A stretch of 64,000 bases of DNA, taken from the NCBI RefSeq assembly GCF_003337215.1, contig NZ_QPIG01000006.1, forward strand, positions 35,848 through 99,847. Direction: 5' to 3'. Shown here piece by piece: positions 47,899-57,324 of the stretch; the first letter of the stretch is position 1, and the number at the start of each line of letters is the position of its first letter. Source of the DNA: Oceanihabitans sediminis (GTDB lineage Bacteria; Bacteroidota; Bacteroidia; Flavobacteriales; Flavobacteriaceae). The translations under genes and the position numbers were made by a program. The notes beneath the pieces are model-generated. The model worked only from the letters and a program-made list of their open reading frames with translations, was not told the DNA's origin and made no database searches.

Positions 47899-48986
47899 AT
47901 CCTTTCTATTAAATTTTTCCAATCTTTAGAGATAGCTTCTATTGAAAACCGCTCCACACTTTGTTTTGCTTTACCTTTACACTTTTCGTAGAGTTCTTTG
48001 TCAAATATAAAACTATCCATAGCTTCCGCTAGCGCTTTTTCATCAAAATTTTCTACTAATAAGCCATTTTGCTTATTGCTTATAATTTCTTCGGGACCAG
48101 ATTTACAATTTACAGAAACAACTGGAACTCCTACAGAAAGAGACTCTATTAAAACTCTTGGAAACCCTTCAAACCTACTTGTTAAACATACAAACTTAGC
48201 TTTTGAAACTATTGGAAGTGGATTCTTCACAAATGGCAGGAACATAACATCCTCCAGTAACTGTAAACTAGCGACCTTGCGTTTTAGTAATTCTAAATCA
48301 TCTCCAGAACCTAGAATTATCAGTTTCATTTTTTCTTTTGCTAAAGAAGATTTACTGTAAGCATCTAATAAAAGGGAATAGTTTTTCACGGCATCGTCTA
48401 ACCTTCCGTAAGCTAAAATATACTTATAGTTTATAGTTGGCGTTTCCGATTCTTCTATACTGTATCTTTCAATAGGATTATAAATGGTAGTTACATTATT
48501 GAAGCCATATTTCTTTTCCACCAAAGATTGAATTTCTTTAGAAACAGAAACAATAGCCGCAGCATTTTGATACTGGTATTTAGATAAGTTATCCCTTTTT
48601 GGGAAGTAGTACTCTAAATTATAACTTCTTATAACATAAATGGTTTTATAAGCAGCATAAAGCCATTTAGCTATGATAGTTTCCCTGAGCCAGGAATTCC
48701 GAGTTCTATTATCAATAATACAATGAAACTGATGCTTTTTAAGATAATTTTTAAACACTTGAAGCCTGTTCCAACGTGCAAAAAACCCGTCCTTTTTTTC
48801 TTTTAATTCGCCTAAATTTAAAAGCTCTCCTGCATATTCATATTCAATAATATTAAGAACACTTACTATGTGAACCTGATACCCTAACTGAAACAGCATT
48901 TTAGATAAAAGTGCTGTAGATTGTTCTGCACCTCCTTTTCCTAAGGAAGATGTTACAATACAAATCTTTTTATTGTTATTTTGCAA
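47895..48986 (-). CDS. GT4-type glycosyltransferase
   Basis: 363 residues, GT-B fold. N-terminal loop KICIVTSSLGKGGAEQSTALLS, and the C-terminal donor site LTSRFEGFPRVLIESLSVGVPVV with the Glu-x7-Glu-like pattern. It probably acts in the same glycan as its neighbours. The start appears to be TTG at 48986, since no ATG precedes the conserved first strand. A -7 element (49005-49012) sits 18 bases before it. The stop overlaps the fdtA-like start. Confidence 0.85.
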   Translation of the reverse strand: MQNNNKKICIVTSSLGKGGAEQSTALLSKMLFQLGYQVHIVSVLNIIEYEYAGELLNLGELKEKKDGFFARWNRLQVFKNYLKKHQFHCIIDNRTRNSWLRETIIAKWLYAAYKTIYVIRSYNLEYYFPKRDNLSKYQYQNAAAIVSVSKEIQSLVEKKYGFNNVTTIYNPIERYSIEESETPTINYKYILAYGRLDDAVKNYSLLLDAYSKSSLAKEKMKLIILGSGDDLELLKRKVASLQLLEDVMFLPFVKNPLPIVSKAKFVCLTSRFEGFPRVLIESLSVGVPVVSVNCKSGPEEIISNKQNGLLVENFDEKALAEAMDSFIFDKELYEKCKGKAKQSVERFSIEAISKDWKNLIERI

Positions 48987-49004
48987 GTTCTAAGGTTTAG
49001 ATAT

Positions 49005-49012
49005 CAAATATA
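49005..49012 (-). promoter_or_regulatory. -7 element of the GT4 gene
   Basis: TATATTTG matches TAnnTTTG, 19 bases before the proposed TTG start at 48986. Confidence 0.4.
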
Positions 49013-49100
49013 GTAAATGAAACATTCATGAATAGCTTCTAAGCTAATATGAATTATTGAAAGCAAAATTTTAAATCCACTTTTACAAGTAAAATTATAT

Positions 49101-50252
49101 ATGAAGATTTTATTAATAGGAGAATATAGTAGATTGCATAATTCCTTAAAAGAAGGCTTAAAAGCTCTAGGACATCAAGTTACTATTGCTGGTTTTGGCG
49201 ATGATTTCAAAAACTACCCTGTTGATATTCGTTTTAAAAATCCATATAGTAAAGGGATTCCTTTATTTATTAAGAAGGTTATTTACAAACTAACAGGTAC
49301 AGACCTTAGTTCTGTAAGTATTGAAAAGCAATTTCATAAACATAAATCGAAACTAGTTAATTTTGATATTGTACAGCTAATTAATGAAAACCCATTTTCA
49401 ACGCTACCAAAAACGGAAGCTAGGTTATTAGAACACCTATTCAGGCATAATAAAAAAGTGTATTTATTATCCTGCGGCGCAGATTATGTAAGTGTGAATT
49501 TTGCTTTCGATAAAAAATTTAGATATTCTATTTATACTCCTTATGAAAACAATAAAGTATCTAAATCGGAATATTGGAATATTTTAAAATGGAAAACAGA
49601 ACCATTTAAGCTGCTACATTTATATGTGTTTAATAATGTAGACGGAATAATCTCAAGTGATTTAGATTATCATTTGCCACTACTTGGGTACAACAAATAC
49701 TTAGGGCTAATCCCAAACCCAATAAACATCAATAAAATAACCTTAGAACCTGTAAGTCCAACAGACAAGCTTGTTATTTTTCACGGAATAAACGATAGAA
49801 ATTATTACAAAAAAGGAAACGACATCTTTGATGCTGCCCTAGAAATAATTAAAAGCATACACGGAGATAAAGTAGAAGTCATTGAAGCTAGAAGCCTACC
49901 CTATGAGGAATACATAGAGTCCTATAATACGGCACATATACTATTAGATCAAGTATATGCTTACGACCAAGGTTATAATGCCTTAGAAGCAATGGCTAAA
50001 GGAAAAGTAGTTTTTACTGGAGCAGAACAAGAATGGCTAAATCATTATAATTTAGAAGAAGATACAGTTGCTATTAACGCACTTCCTGATGCTGAGAAAA
50101 TTGCAGAAAAACTTGAGTGGCTTATTCTTCATCCTGAAAAAATCGCTGAAATTTCTAAAAATGCTAGGGCTTTTATTGAAAAAGAACATCACTATATTTT
50201 AATAGCTAAAAAGTACATAGACACTTGGTCTGTTACCGATAAATACTTTTAA
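49101..50252 (+). CDS. Glycosyltransferase-like protein
   Basis: 383 residues, GT-B-like: MKILLIGEYSRLHNSLKEGL at the start, and a C-terminal half with HILLDQVYAYDQGYNALEAMAKGKVV, the usual donor-site helix. Its closest look is to surface-polysaccharide glycosyltransferases, without a well-defined family. It is a plus-strand gene between two minus-strand glycan genes, with its stop 16 bases from that of the convergent flippase gene. Confidence 0.78.
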   Translation: MKILLIGEYSRLHNSLKEGLKALGHQVTIAGFGDDFKNYPVDIRFKNPYSKGIPLFIKKVIYKLTGTDLSSVSIEKQFHKHKSKLVNFDIVQLINENPFSTLPKTEARLLEHLFRHNKKVYLLSCGADYVSVNFAFDKKFRYSIYTPYENNKVSKSEYWNILKWKTEPFKLLHLYVFNNVDGIISSDLDYHLPLLGYNKYLGLIPNPININKITLEPVSPTDKLVIFHGINDRNYYKKGNDIFDAALEIIKSIHGDKVEVIEARSLPYEEYIESYNTAHILLDQVYAYDQGYNALEAMAKGKVVFTGAEQEWLNHYNLEEDTVAINALPDAEKIAEKLEWLILHPEKIAEISKNARAFIEKEHHYILIAKKYIDTWSVTDKYF

Positions 50253-50267
50253 GAAATACTGGTTTGA

Positions 50268-51572
50268 TTAATTTTCATTCTCTTCTGGTAAAACACCAAA
50301 CAACGAAGAACTAAATACCAATAGGATAATTAGGTAGTAGATAGTATAACTTACAAAGTGTGCTATCGTAGCGCCTTTTACTCCGTATAAATCTATAAAA
50401 TAAATACTGGTTAAATATATGGTAAGCACCGAAAAAGCTTCGGTTATAATATAATGCCAAAACATATTTTTTGCCAAAAACTGATAAGCAATTACAATAG
50501 ATAAAACCTTAACAAAGTCTCCTAGTAGTTGCCAGAAAAACAAATCTTCAACCGCATAAAATTCACTTGTAAAAACTACTGCAATAATGAAGTGCCTTAA
50601 AAAATAAATAGCAACTAAACCTAAAGCGAATATTGGAATAATAGTTTTATAAAAACCGAAAACCTCTTTTCTAAATTCTTTTACACTATCAATTTCTGAG
50701 AATCTTGGCAGTATGTATAGTGTTAGCAAAGAACTAACAAACATTAAATAGTAATTAGAAAGCCTATTCATTGCCTCCCAAAAACCTGCTGCTTGATAGC
50801 TAACAGTATCAATAATATAAGCTCGAATAGTAATAGCTACAAACGGCAAAACAATTGCAGAAAACAATGCCATTACCGAATAAGAGCTCAACTTTTTTAT
50901 GGAAGAAAACCGAACGTTTTTTACTTTAATCAAATGAATCAAACTACGCTGATTCAAAATAGCCACAAAGGTTATTAAGAACACTACCGATTCTGCTATC
51001 ACAACAGCTATCAAAGCACCGTCAATCTTATTTAACCAGATTAACAAAATGGTTATTATAGCACCCAGAACTTGCCCAATTATATTTATAATTAAGATGG
51101 TTTTGTATTTAGAAAATCCATTTAAAATGGAAAAACTAAACATATTCAAAGCATAGAAGGGCAAGGCAATGGCAAATATTTTTATAATATAAGCGAAGTT
51201 GCTATAGGACGGAAAGAGATAACTATTAATTCTCTCTGCTTGAAAATAACAAGTAAAAGCGACTAAAAAAGTAGCTATAAAACCTAAGTAAAAAACAGTT
51301 GAAATAGTCTTACTTAACTCTAAAGTATTCTTTTTAAACTCGGCTACATATTTTACTACACCATTATAAAACCCAAGAGTAGAAATAGATTGTGCAGATC
51401 GCAAAAAATCTCGCATATTCCCAATCAAAGCCATCCCCTCTGCACCAACAAAATATGCTATAGCTTTTGAAGTCAAAAAACCTGTGACTACTTTCGTTAG
51501 AATTGCAGCAGAATTTAAGGAAGCAACCTTAAATAAAACATTAGAATTTATATGTTTTAATATGCGTTTCAA
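50268..51572 (-). CDS. O-antigen-type polysaccharide flippase (Wzx/MATE-like)
   Basis: 434 residues with about 12 membrane helices, of the polysaccharide transporter superfamily that flips lipid-linked glycan units across the inner membrane. The N-terminal segment LNSAAILTKVVTGFLTSKAIAYFVG is characteristic. The start is TTG at 51572. Together with the glycosyltransferases and sugar enzymes around it, it suggests a repeat-unit or oligosaccharide export system. No polymerase was recognised in the window. Confidence 0.87.
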   Translation of the reverse strand: MKRILKHINSNVLFKVASLNSAAILTKVVTGFLTSKAIAYFVGAEGMALIGNMRDFLRSAQSISTLGFYNGVVKYVAEFKKNTLELSKTISTVFYLGFIATFLVAFTCYFQAERINSYLFPSYSNFAYIIKIFAIALPFYALNMFSFSILNGFSKYKTILIINIIGQVLGAIITILLIWLNKIDGALIAVVIAESVVFLITFVAILNQRSLIHLIKVKNVRFSSIKKLSSYSVMALFSAIVLPFVAITIRAYIIDTVSYQAAGFWEAMNRLSNYYLMFVSSLLTLYILPRFSEIDSVKEFRKEVFGFYKTIIPIFALGLVAIYFLRHFIIAVVFTSEFYAVEDLFFWQLLGDFVKVLSIVIAYQFLAKNMFWHYIITEAFSVLTIYLTSIYFIDLYGVKGATIAHFVSYTIYYLIILLVFSSSLFGVLPEENEN

Positions 51573-51635
51573 TCTTTATTAGAGATAATTTTTAAAAATT
51601 AAATAAGATACGACTAACTAAAAGCAAACTGTTAG

Positions 51636-52736
51636 TTAATACTGATTTACTGCTTTAATAACTTGAGAAACCTCAGCTTCTGAAATCACAGGACTTATTG
51701 GTAAACTTACAATGTTTTTATGAATCTGTTCTGTAATTGGCAACTCTAGAGAAGCATATTCTTTAAGAGCTTCTTGCTTATGTGGAGCTATAGGGTAATG
51801 CAATAAAGTTTCTATTTGCTGTTGCTTTAAATAAGCGACAAACTCCTCACGGTTTTCTACTAAAACTACAAAAACATGAAACACATGGTTTTTAGAATTA
51901 TCGTAAAAAGGAAGTTTCACTTTATCGTTATTAATTTCTGAAATATATCGCTTTGCTACACTTCTTCTAACTTCATTATCGGCATCCAGCATTTGAAGCT
52001 TTATATTTAAAAAAGAAGCTTGCACTTCATCTAATCGATTATTAAAACCAATCAAATCATTAACGTATTTTTTGGAGGCTCCGTAGCTTCTTAACTTCAC
52101 AATTACTTCAGCAAGATCTTTATTATTTGTTGTTACAGCGCCTGCATCTCCTAGAGCTCCTAAATTTTTACTTGGATAAAAACTAAAAGCTGCTGCATCA
52201 CTCAAACTTCCTGCCCTCCTATCGCTTCTATCTAAAGCTCCATGAGCCTGTGCTGCATCTTCTACTAGCAATAAATCATGCTTTTTTGCTAATAAATTAA
52301 TAGCAGACATATTTGCTAACTGACCATACAAGTGGACCGCTAAAATGGCTTTTGTGTTATTTGTTATATGCTTTTCTATTTCAGTAACAGAAATATTATA
52401 TGTTGCTAATTCAGGTTCTACAAAAATTGGCTTTAACCCAGCTTGTATAATGGCTATTATACTCGCTATATAGGTATTTGCAGGAACAATTACCTCATCG
52501 CCATCCTGCAACAACCCAAGCTCTTTATACGCTTTAAAAATCAAGATTAATGCGTCTAGTCCGTTACTTACGCCAACACAATATTTCGTTCCACAATACG
52601 TAGCAAAATTGGCTTCAAAAGTAGAAACTTGCTTTCCTAAAATATAATGTCCAGAATTTAAAAACTGCTGAAACTGCTCTTGAAACTGCTTTTCAAAACG
52701 CGCATTGATTTTATGTAAGTCAAGGAATTTAATCAT
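51636..52736 (-). CDS. fdtB: FdtB-like sugar 3-aminotransferase (DegT/DnrJ/EryC1 family)
   Basis: 366 residues, PLP fold-type I. The PLP lysine is in AAAFSFYPSKNLGALGDAGA, the Asp contact in LLLVEDAAQAHGA, and GVSNGLDALILIFKA binds the phosphate. By similarity to FdtB and QdtB it would aminate a 3-keto-6-deoxy sugar made by the FdtA-like enzyme encoded at 47485-47898. It starts in an ATGA overlap with the stop of the acyltransferase-like gene upstream. Confidence 0.85.
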   Translation of the reverse strand: MIKFLDLHKINARFEKQFQEQFQQFLNSGHYILGKQVSTFEANFATYCGTKYCVGVSNGLDALILIFKAYKELGLLQDGDEVIVPANTYIASIIAIIQAGLKPIFVEPELATYNISVTEIEKHITNNTKAILAVHLYGQLANMSAINLLAKKHDLLLVEDAAQAHGALDRSDRRAGSLSDAAAFSFYPSKNLGALGDAGAVTTNNKDLAEVIVKLRSYGASKKYVNDLIGFNNRLDEVQASFLNIKLQMLDADNEVRRSVAKRYISEINNDKVKLPFYDNSKNHVFHVFVVLVENREEFVAYLKQQQIETLLHYPIAPHKQEALKEYASLELPITEQIHKNIVSLPISPVISEAEVSQVIKAVNQY

Positions 52737-53605
52737 ATAAAAAGGGCATCTAACTTATTAGCACTACTTAAATCTATTTCATAAAAATCTTGGGTAATAG
52801 TTCTAGCCCCAAAACCTTCTTTCCAATATTGCAACCCTGCATTGATATTTCTTCCTTGGTTTGTATTTGAAGTTCCAAAATCAAAATACATTTTATCTTT
52901 AAATACCTTTTCAATTAAATGTATATGTAAAAAATCTAGACTCCCTATAAGGTTCTTATCTACATTAGCAGATATATATTGCGAATGTGCCACTTGCTTT
53001 GTTTCAAATATAGTGGTCCCTGCTACTAGAACATCCTCTAGATACACATTAAACTGCCTTATATTATTAGGGAATTTTGTTTTTAGATAGGTGATTTCTT
53101 CTAAGCTATGCACAGGCTTTGCTTGGTGTTTTTCAGCTAAATTCGGAATGAGAATGTTATTCCAAAAAGCAGCTAAATCCTTTTCTTCTTTAACAACTAG
53201 ATTTTGTTTTATAGCTCTTTTCTTTCCTGCGACTCTATCTTTAGAAAGCTTCGGTTTATTATCTAATTTTAACACAGAAAAGGTTTCTCTTCCTAGCAAC
53301 TTAGCATCCAAAACAAACATAAGGTATTGCAATTCATCATTAGGAATAGGACTATAAATAGTAGGTAATTGCTTCAAGTGTAAATACGCAAAGCCATTTG
53401 ATTGAAAATATTGTAATACCAATTTTAAACACACTGAAACATCTTTCAGTTTAAGCATATCTGAAAAGAGTAATCCGCCATAGGTTAATCCTTGATGTGA
53501 AAAAACACGTTTATCGGAAGCATTTGCAGGTAAGACGGCTATAAGTTTTTCTTTTTTATAAACCATTAGGGAGTAATCTTCAAATCGATCTTGATGGTAG
53601 CCCAT
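52733..53605 (-). CDS. FemAB/GNAT-like acyltransferase, probably longer at the N-terminus
   Basis: 290 residues from the first ATG. The fold is GNAT/FemAB-like: DRFEDYSLMVYKKEKLIAVLPANAS, the central LEDVLVAGTTIFETKQ and DFGTSNTNQGRNINAGL. It probably transfers an acyl or aminoacyl group in the glycan pathway. The frame stays open for 37 codons upstream and reads KIHKYKPENKALWDSFVSK, then ATFLFQRDF, which looks like a genuine conserved N-terminus. No ATG, GTG or TTG is available there; ATT at 53695 is the nearest possibility. The true start is therefore unsettled. Confidence 0.75.
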   Translation of the reverse strand: MGYHQDRFEDYSLMVYKKEKLIAVLPANASDKRVFSHQGLTYGGLLFSDMLKLKDVSVCLKLVLQYFQSNGFAYLHLKQLPTIYSPIPNDELQYLMFVLDAKLLGRETFSVLKLDNKPKLSKDRVAGKKRAIKQNLVVKEEKDLAAFWNNILIPNLAEKHQAKPVHSLEEITYLKTKFPNNIRQFNVYLEDVLVAGTTIFETKQVAHSQYISANVDKNLIGSLDFLHIHLIEKVFKDKMYFDFGTSNTNQGRNINAGLQYWKEGFGARTITQDFYEIDLSSANKLDALFI

Positions 53606-53914
53606 AAAATCTCTTTGAAATAAAAACGTAGCATTCTTTGCTTTAGAAACAAAACTGTCCCAAAGTGCTTTATTTTCCGGTTTATATTTATGAATTTTTA
53701 AACTGATTTGCCTTGCTTTTTACAAGGATGAAAATACTAATTTTATTAGTAACTCATAGGATAATTCTGTAAAAACAATATCTACAACTTCTGTAGTTTC
53801 TAATAAGCTCTAAAATAATTTTTTGAGCAGCCGAATACATGATTAGTATTTCCTTAGGAATCTTCTGTTTAACTATTTATAAAAAAGGTGTTTCTATAAA
53901 TGGTTAAAAACAAA

Positions 53915-53960
53915 TTACGCCAAATAGCTCTGTATAAATACAGTTTACCATTTGGCGTAA
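53915..53960 (-). terminator. Nested hairpin after typA
   Basis: TTACGCCAAAT (53915-53925) pairs with ATTTGGCGTAA (53950-53960), and inside it CTGTAT pairs with ATACAG. It lies 30 bases after the typA stop. The remaining 53700-53910 shows no gene. Confidence 0.65.
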
Positions 53961-53989
53961 AATTTTCTACTTAAAGTTTAAGTAGTTAC

Positions 53990-55789
53990 TTATATATTTT
54001 TGTTTCGCTTACGCTCCACTTCTGTTAAATATATTTTACGTAGACGAATGTGGTTAGGAGTAACCTCAACGTATTCATCTTTTTGAATATATTCTAAAGC
54101 TTCTTCTAATGAAAACTTAATTGCAGGTACAATCTTAGCTTTATCATCTGCTCCAGAGGAACGAACGTTACTTAACTTTTTTGTTTTAGTTACGTTAATT
54201 GCCATATCATCTCCACGAGAGTTCTCTCCAATTACTTGCCCTTCGTAAATATCTTCACCAGGGTTTACAAAGAATCTACCTCTGTCTTGTAACTTATCAA
54301 TAGAATAAGGAATTGCTTGTCCTTTTTCCATAGAAATTAAAGAACCGTTTTGACGTTCTGGAATACCTCCTTTTAATGGTTGGTATTCTTTAAATCTGTG
54401 TGCCATAATAGCTTCACCAGCAGTAGCAGTAAGCAGTTGGTTACGTAAACCAATAATCCCTCTTGAAGGAACTAAAAATTCACAAACCATTCTGTCTCCT
54501 TTTGCTGTCATGCTAAGCATTTCACCTTTACGCATAGTAACCATTTCTATTGCTTTTCCTGAAACACTTTCTGGTAAATCAATAGTCATTTCTTCTACAG
54601 GCTCACATTTAACACCATCAATTTCTCTGATGATTACTTGTGGTTGTCCAATCTGTAATTCGTAACCTTCACGACGCATCGTTTCAATTAATACAGATAA
54701 GTGTAATACACCACGACCAAAAACCATAAATTTATCAGCACTATCAGTTTCTTCAACACGTAATGCTAAATTCTTTTCTAGTTCTTTATATAGTCTTTCT
54801 TTAATATGACGAGATGTTACATATTTTCCGTCTTTACCAAAGAATGGTGAATCATTAATGGTAAATAACATACTCATTGTAGGCTCATCAATAGCAATTG
54901 TTTTTAATCCTTCTGGATTTTCAAAATCAGCAACAGTATCACCAATTTCAAAACCTTCTAAACCAACAATAGCACAGATATCTCCTGTTTGCACTTCATC
55001 AACTTTTCTACGGCCAACACCTTCGAAAACATGAAGCTCTTTAATTTTGTTTTTAACAATAGTACCATCTCTTTTTACTAAAGATATGTTTTGTCCTACT
55101 TTTAATTCTCCTCTTGTCAATCTTCCAATAGCAATTCTTCCTGTAAAAGAAGAGAAGTCTAAAGAAGTAATAAGCATTTGTGTAGTTCCATCTTCTAATT
55201 TAGGAGCAGGAACATGCTCTACAACCATGTCTAATAACGGTTCTAAACTGTCTGTTTGATTTTTCCAATCAGTACTCATCCAGTTATTTTTTGCAGAACC
55301 ATACACTGTTGGGAAATCCAACTGCCATTCTTCTGCACCTAATTCAAACATTAGGTCAAAAACTTTTTCGTGTACTTCGTCTGGAGTACAGTTTTCTTTA
55401 TCTACTTTATTTATAACCACGCATGGTTTTAATCCTAAATCGATAGCTTTTTGTAATACAAATCGTGTCTGTGGCATTGGACCCTCGAAAGCATCCACTA
55501 TCAACAGAACACCGTCTGCCATGTTAAGTACTCTCTCTACTTCTCCACCGAAATCGGCGTGACCAGGAGTATCAATAACATTAATCTTTGTTCCTTTGTA
55601 ATTTACTGAAACGTTTTTTGAAGTAATCGTAATTCCTCTTTCTCTCTCTAGATCATTGTTATCTAGAATTAAATCCCCTGTGTTTTCGTTTTCACGAAAT
55701 AATTGACAGTGGTACATAATTTTGTCGACCAATGTTGTTTTACCGTGGTCAACGTGTGCAATAATTGCAATGTTTTTAATATTAGCCAT
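53990..55789 (-). CDS. typA: Translational GTPase TypA/BipA
   Basis: 599 residues, full length. GTPase motifs [35 protein letters not shown] and NKVDKENCTPDEV are followed by EF-G-like domains and the BipA-specific C-terminal domain (SRGDDMAINVTKTKKLSNVR). TypA binds the ribosome and assists 50S assembly and growth under stress and cold. It has its own -7 element and terminator. Confidence 0.97.
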   Translation of the reverse strand: MANIKNIAIIAHVDHGKTTLVDKIMYHCQLFRENENTGDLILDNNDLERERGITITSKNVSVNYKGTKINVIDTPGHADFGGEVERVLNMADGVLLIVDAFEGPMPQTRFVLQKAIDLGLKPCVVINKVDKENCTPDEVHEKVFDLMFELGAEEWQLDFPTVYGSAKNNWMSTDWKNQTDSLEPLLDMVVEHVPAPKLEDGTTQMLITSLDFSSFTGRIAIGRLTRGELKVGQNISLVKRDGTIVKNKIKELHVFEGVGRRKVDEVQTGDICAIVGLEGFEIGDTVADFENPEGLKTIAIDEPTMSMLFTINDSPFFGKDGKYVTSRHIKERLYKELEKNLALRVEETDSADKFMVFGRGVLHLSVLIETMRREGYELQIGQPQVIIREIDGVKCEPVEEMTIDLPESVSGKAIEMVTMRKGEMLSMTAKGDRMVCEFLVPSRGIIGLRNQLLTATAGEAIMAHRFKEYQPLKGGIPERQNGSLISMEKGQAIPYSIDKLQDRGRFFVNPGEDIYEGQVIGENSRGDDMAINVTKTKKLSNVRSSGADDKAKIVPAIKFSLEEALEYIQKDEYVEVTPNHIRLRKIYLTEVERKRNKNI

Positions 55790-55813
55790 ATATGGTGCCT
55801 TATTTTAAGCGTG

Positions 55814-55821
55814 CAAAGGTA
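55814..55821 (-). promoter_or_regulatory. -7 element of typA
   Basis: TACCTTTG matches TAnnTTTG, 25 bases before the ATG at 55789. The rest of the 304-base gap to 56094 is AT-rich, with a C7 run near 55881 and no further gene. Confidence 0.45.
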
Positions 55822-56013
55822 CACTAAATTCTTGTTAAAATAAGAAACTAACGAATTATTTGTTAATTTCTTAATATAACCCCCCCTTTTGGTAAGTTAA
55901 ATGAATTTATAAATTGTTTTACTTCGTTTTTGTTAAAATCATAATCTATTAATTATCTATTATACTTTTTGTTAATGATTTGTTAGTAGCCTTAGAATTC
56001 TTAAAATTCTTTC

Positions 56014-56021
56014 TATTTTTG
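56014..56021 (+). promoter_or_regulatory. -7 element before the small membrane protein gene
   Basis: TATTTTTG matches TAnnTTTG, 73 bases before the ATG at 56094. Confidence 0.35.
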
Positions 56022-56093
56022 ATGCATAGACACGACTTACTAAACATTTATTTATACCGATAATATAAGCTAATAAATTAAGAAAATAAAATC

Positions 56094-56453
56094 ATGTCCC
56101 TAATTAGCAAGTTTGCAAAGTTTATACCCTATCTATATTATATTTCTATAATAGCTTTTTGGTTTACAGAGTTAAATAAAAACCAAGGTTTAACTGCTTA
56201 CGCTGTTCTTTTATTTGGCATTCCTTTTTTATGGCAAATCATAAAACCCAGTAATCAATTAAATTTTTCATTAGGTATTACTTTTGTATGTCTTTCTTCG
56301 TACATGATTATTGCTTTTATATTCGATACACTACAACTAATAAGCATTTCTAATTCTATAAAAAACCTCTCTAGTTTTAGCAGTACAGTCCTAATAGCCA
56401 ACTTTCTTATGGCATTATGGATTATGAGAAATAGTATGAAAAAAAGGTTTTAA
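56094..56453 (+). CDS. Small integral membrane protein
   Basis: 119 residues with four predicted membrane helices (for example FIPYLYYISIIAFWFTEL and LTAYAVLLFGIPFLWQII) and a basic C-terminus (MRNSMKKRF). I do not recognise the family. It precedes kdsA by 33 bases on the same strand, but kdsA has its own consensus -7 element, so a shared function is not implied. Confidence 0.65.
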   Translation: MSLISKFAKFIPYLYYISIIAFWFTELNKNQGLTAYAVLLFGIPFLWQIIKPSNQLNFSLGITFVCLSSYMIIAFIFDTLQLISISNSIKNLSSFSSTVLIANFLMALWIMRNSMKKRF

Positions 56454-56459
56454 AATGAT

Positions 56460-56467
56460 TATCTTTG
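56460..56467 (+). promoter_or_regulatory. -7 element of kdsA
   Basis: TATCTTTG, full consensus, 20 bases before the kdsA ATG at 56487 and just after the preceding stop codon. Confidence 0.55.
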
Positions 56468-56486
56468 CTGCTTAAATTTTAAGTAG

Positions 56487-57305
56487 ATGAATCTTCAAGA
56501 TATTCCTAAAATAAAACATACAAATAGTAATAACTTTTTTCTTTTAGCTGGTCCTTGTGCTATTGAAGGCGAGGAAATGGCTTTTAGAATTGCAGAAAAA
56601 GTTGTTGAAATTACAAACAAACTAGAAATCCCTTATATTTTTAAAGGAAGCTTTAAAAAAGCAAACAGAAGTAGAATTGATAGCTTTACAGGTATTGGGG
56701 ACGAAAAAGCCTTAGAAATACTACAAAAGGTTTCTGAAAAGTTTGATGTACCAACAGTTACAGATATTCACGAAGTTAGCGATGCTGTCTTCGCTGCAAA
56801 ATACGTTGATGTTTTACAAATACCAGCCTTTTTAGTCCGTCAAACCGATTTAGTAGTTGCTGCCGCTAAAACAGGCAAAGTAGTAAACCTAAAGAAAGGA
56901 CAATTTATGAGTCCGGAGGCTATGAAGCACGCCGTACAAAAAGTAAAGGATTCAGGAAGCGATAAGGCATGGGTAACAGACAGAGGAACAATGTTTGGCT
57001 ACCAAGATATGATTGTTGATTTTAGAGGTATCCCAACCATGCGTCAATATGCACCAACTATATTAGATGTAACACATTCTTTACAACAGCCTAACCAAAG
57101 TGCTGGTGTAACTGGTGGAAGACCAGATATGATTGAAACTATTGCTAGAGCAGGAATTGTTAATAATGTTGACGGCTTATTTATTGAAACCCATTTTGAT
57201 CCTGCAAATGCTAAAAGTGACGGAGCAAACATGTTACATCTTGACAACTTAGAAAAGCTACTTACTAACTTGGTTGCTATTAGAAAAACTATAAACGCTT
57301 TATAA
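56487..57305 (+). CDS. kdsA: 2-dehydro-3-deoxyphosphooctonate aldolase (KDO-8-phosphate synthase)
   Basis: Condenses phosphoenolpyruvate with arabinose-5-phosphate to give KDO-8-phosphate for the lipopolysaccharide core. 272 residues, standard. Motifs: FLLAGPCAIEGEEMAFRIAE, FKGSFKKANRSRIDSF, and DVLQIPAFLVRQTDLVVAAA, and LDVTHSLQQPNQSAGVTGG near the C-terminus. It is followed after 19 bases by a gene for an outer-membrane protein, so the pair is probably cotranscribed. Confidence 0.96.
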   Translation: MNLQDIPKIKHTNSNNFFLLAGPCAIEGEEMAFRIAEKVVEITNKLEIPYIFKGSFKKANRSRIDSFTGIGDEKALEILQKVSEKFDVPTVTDIHEVSDAVFAAKYVDVLQIPAFLVRQTDLVVAAAKTGKVVNLKKGQFMSPEAMKHAVQKVKDSGSDKAWVTDRGTMFGYQDMIVDFRGIPTMRQYAPTILDVTHSLQQPNQSAGVTGGRPDMIETIARAGIVNNVDGLFIETHFDPANAKSDGANMLHLDNLEKLLTNLVAIRKTINAL

Positions 57306-57324
57306 TTCCCCAAATTATATTTTA

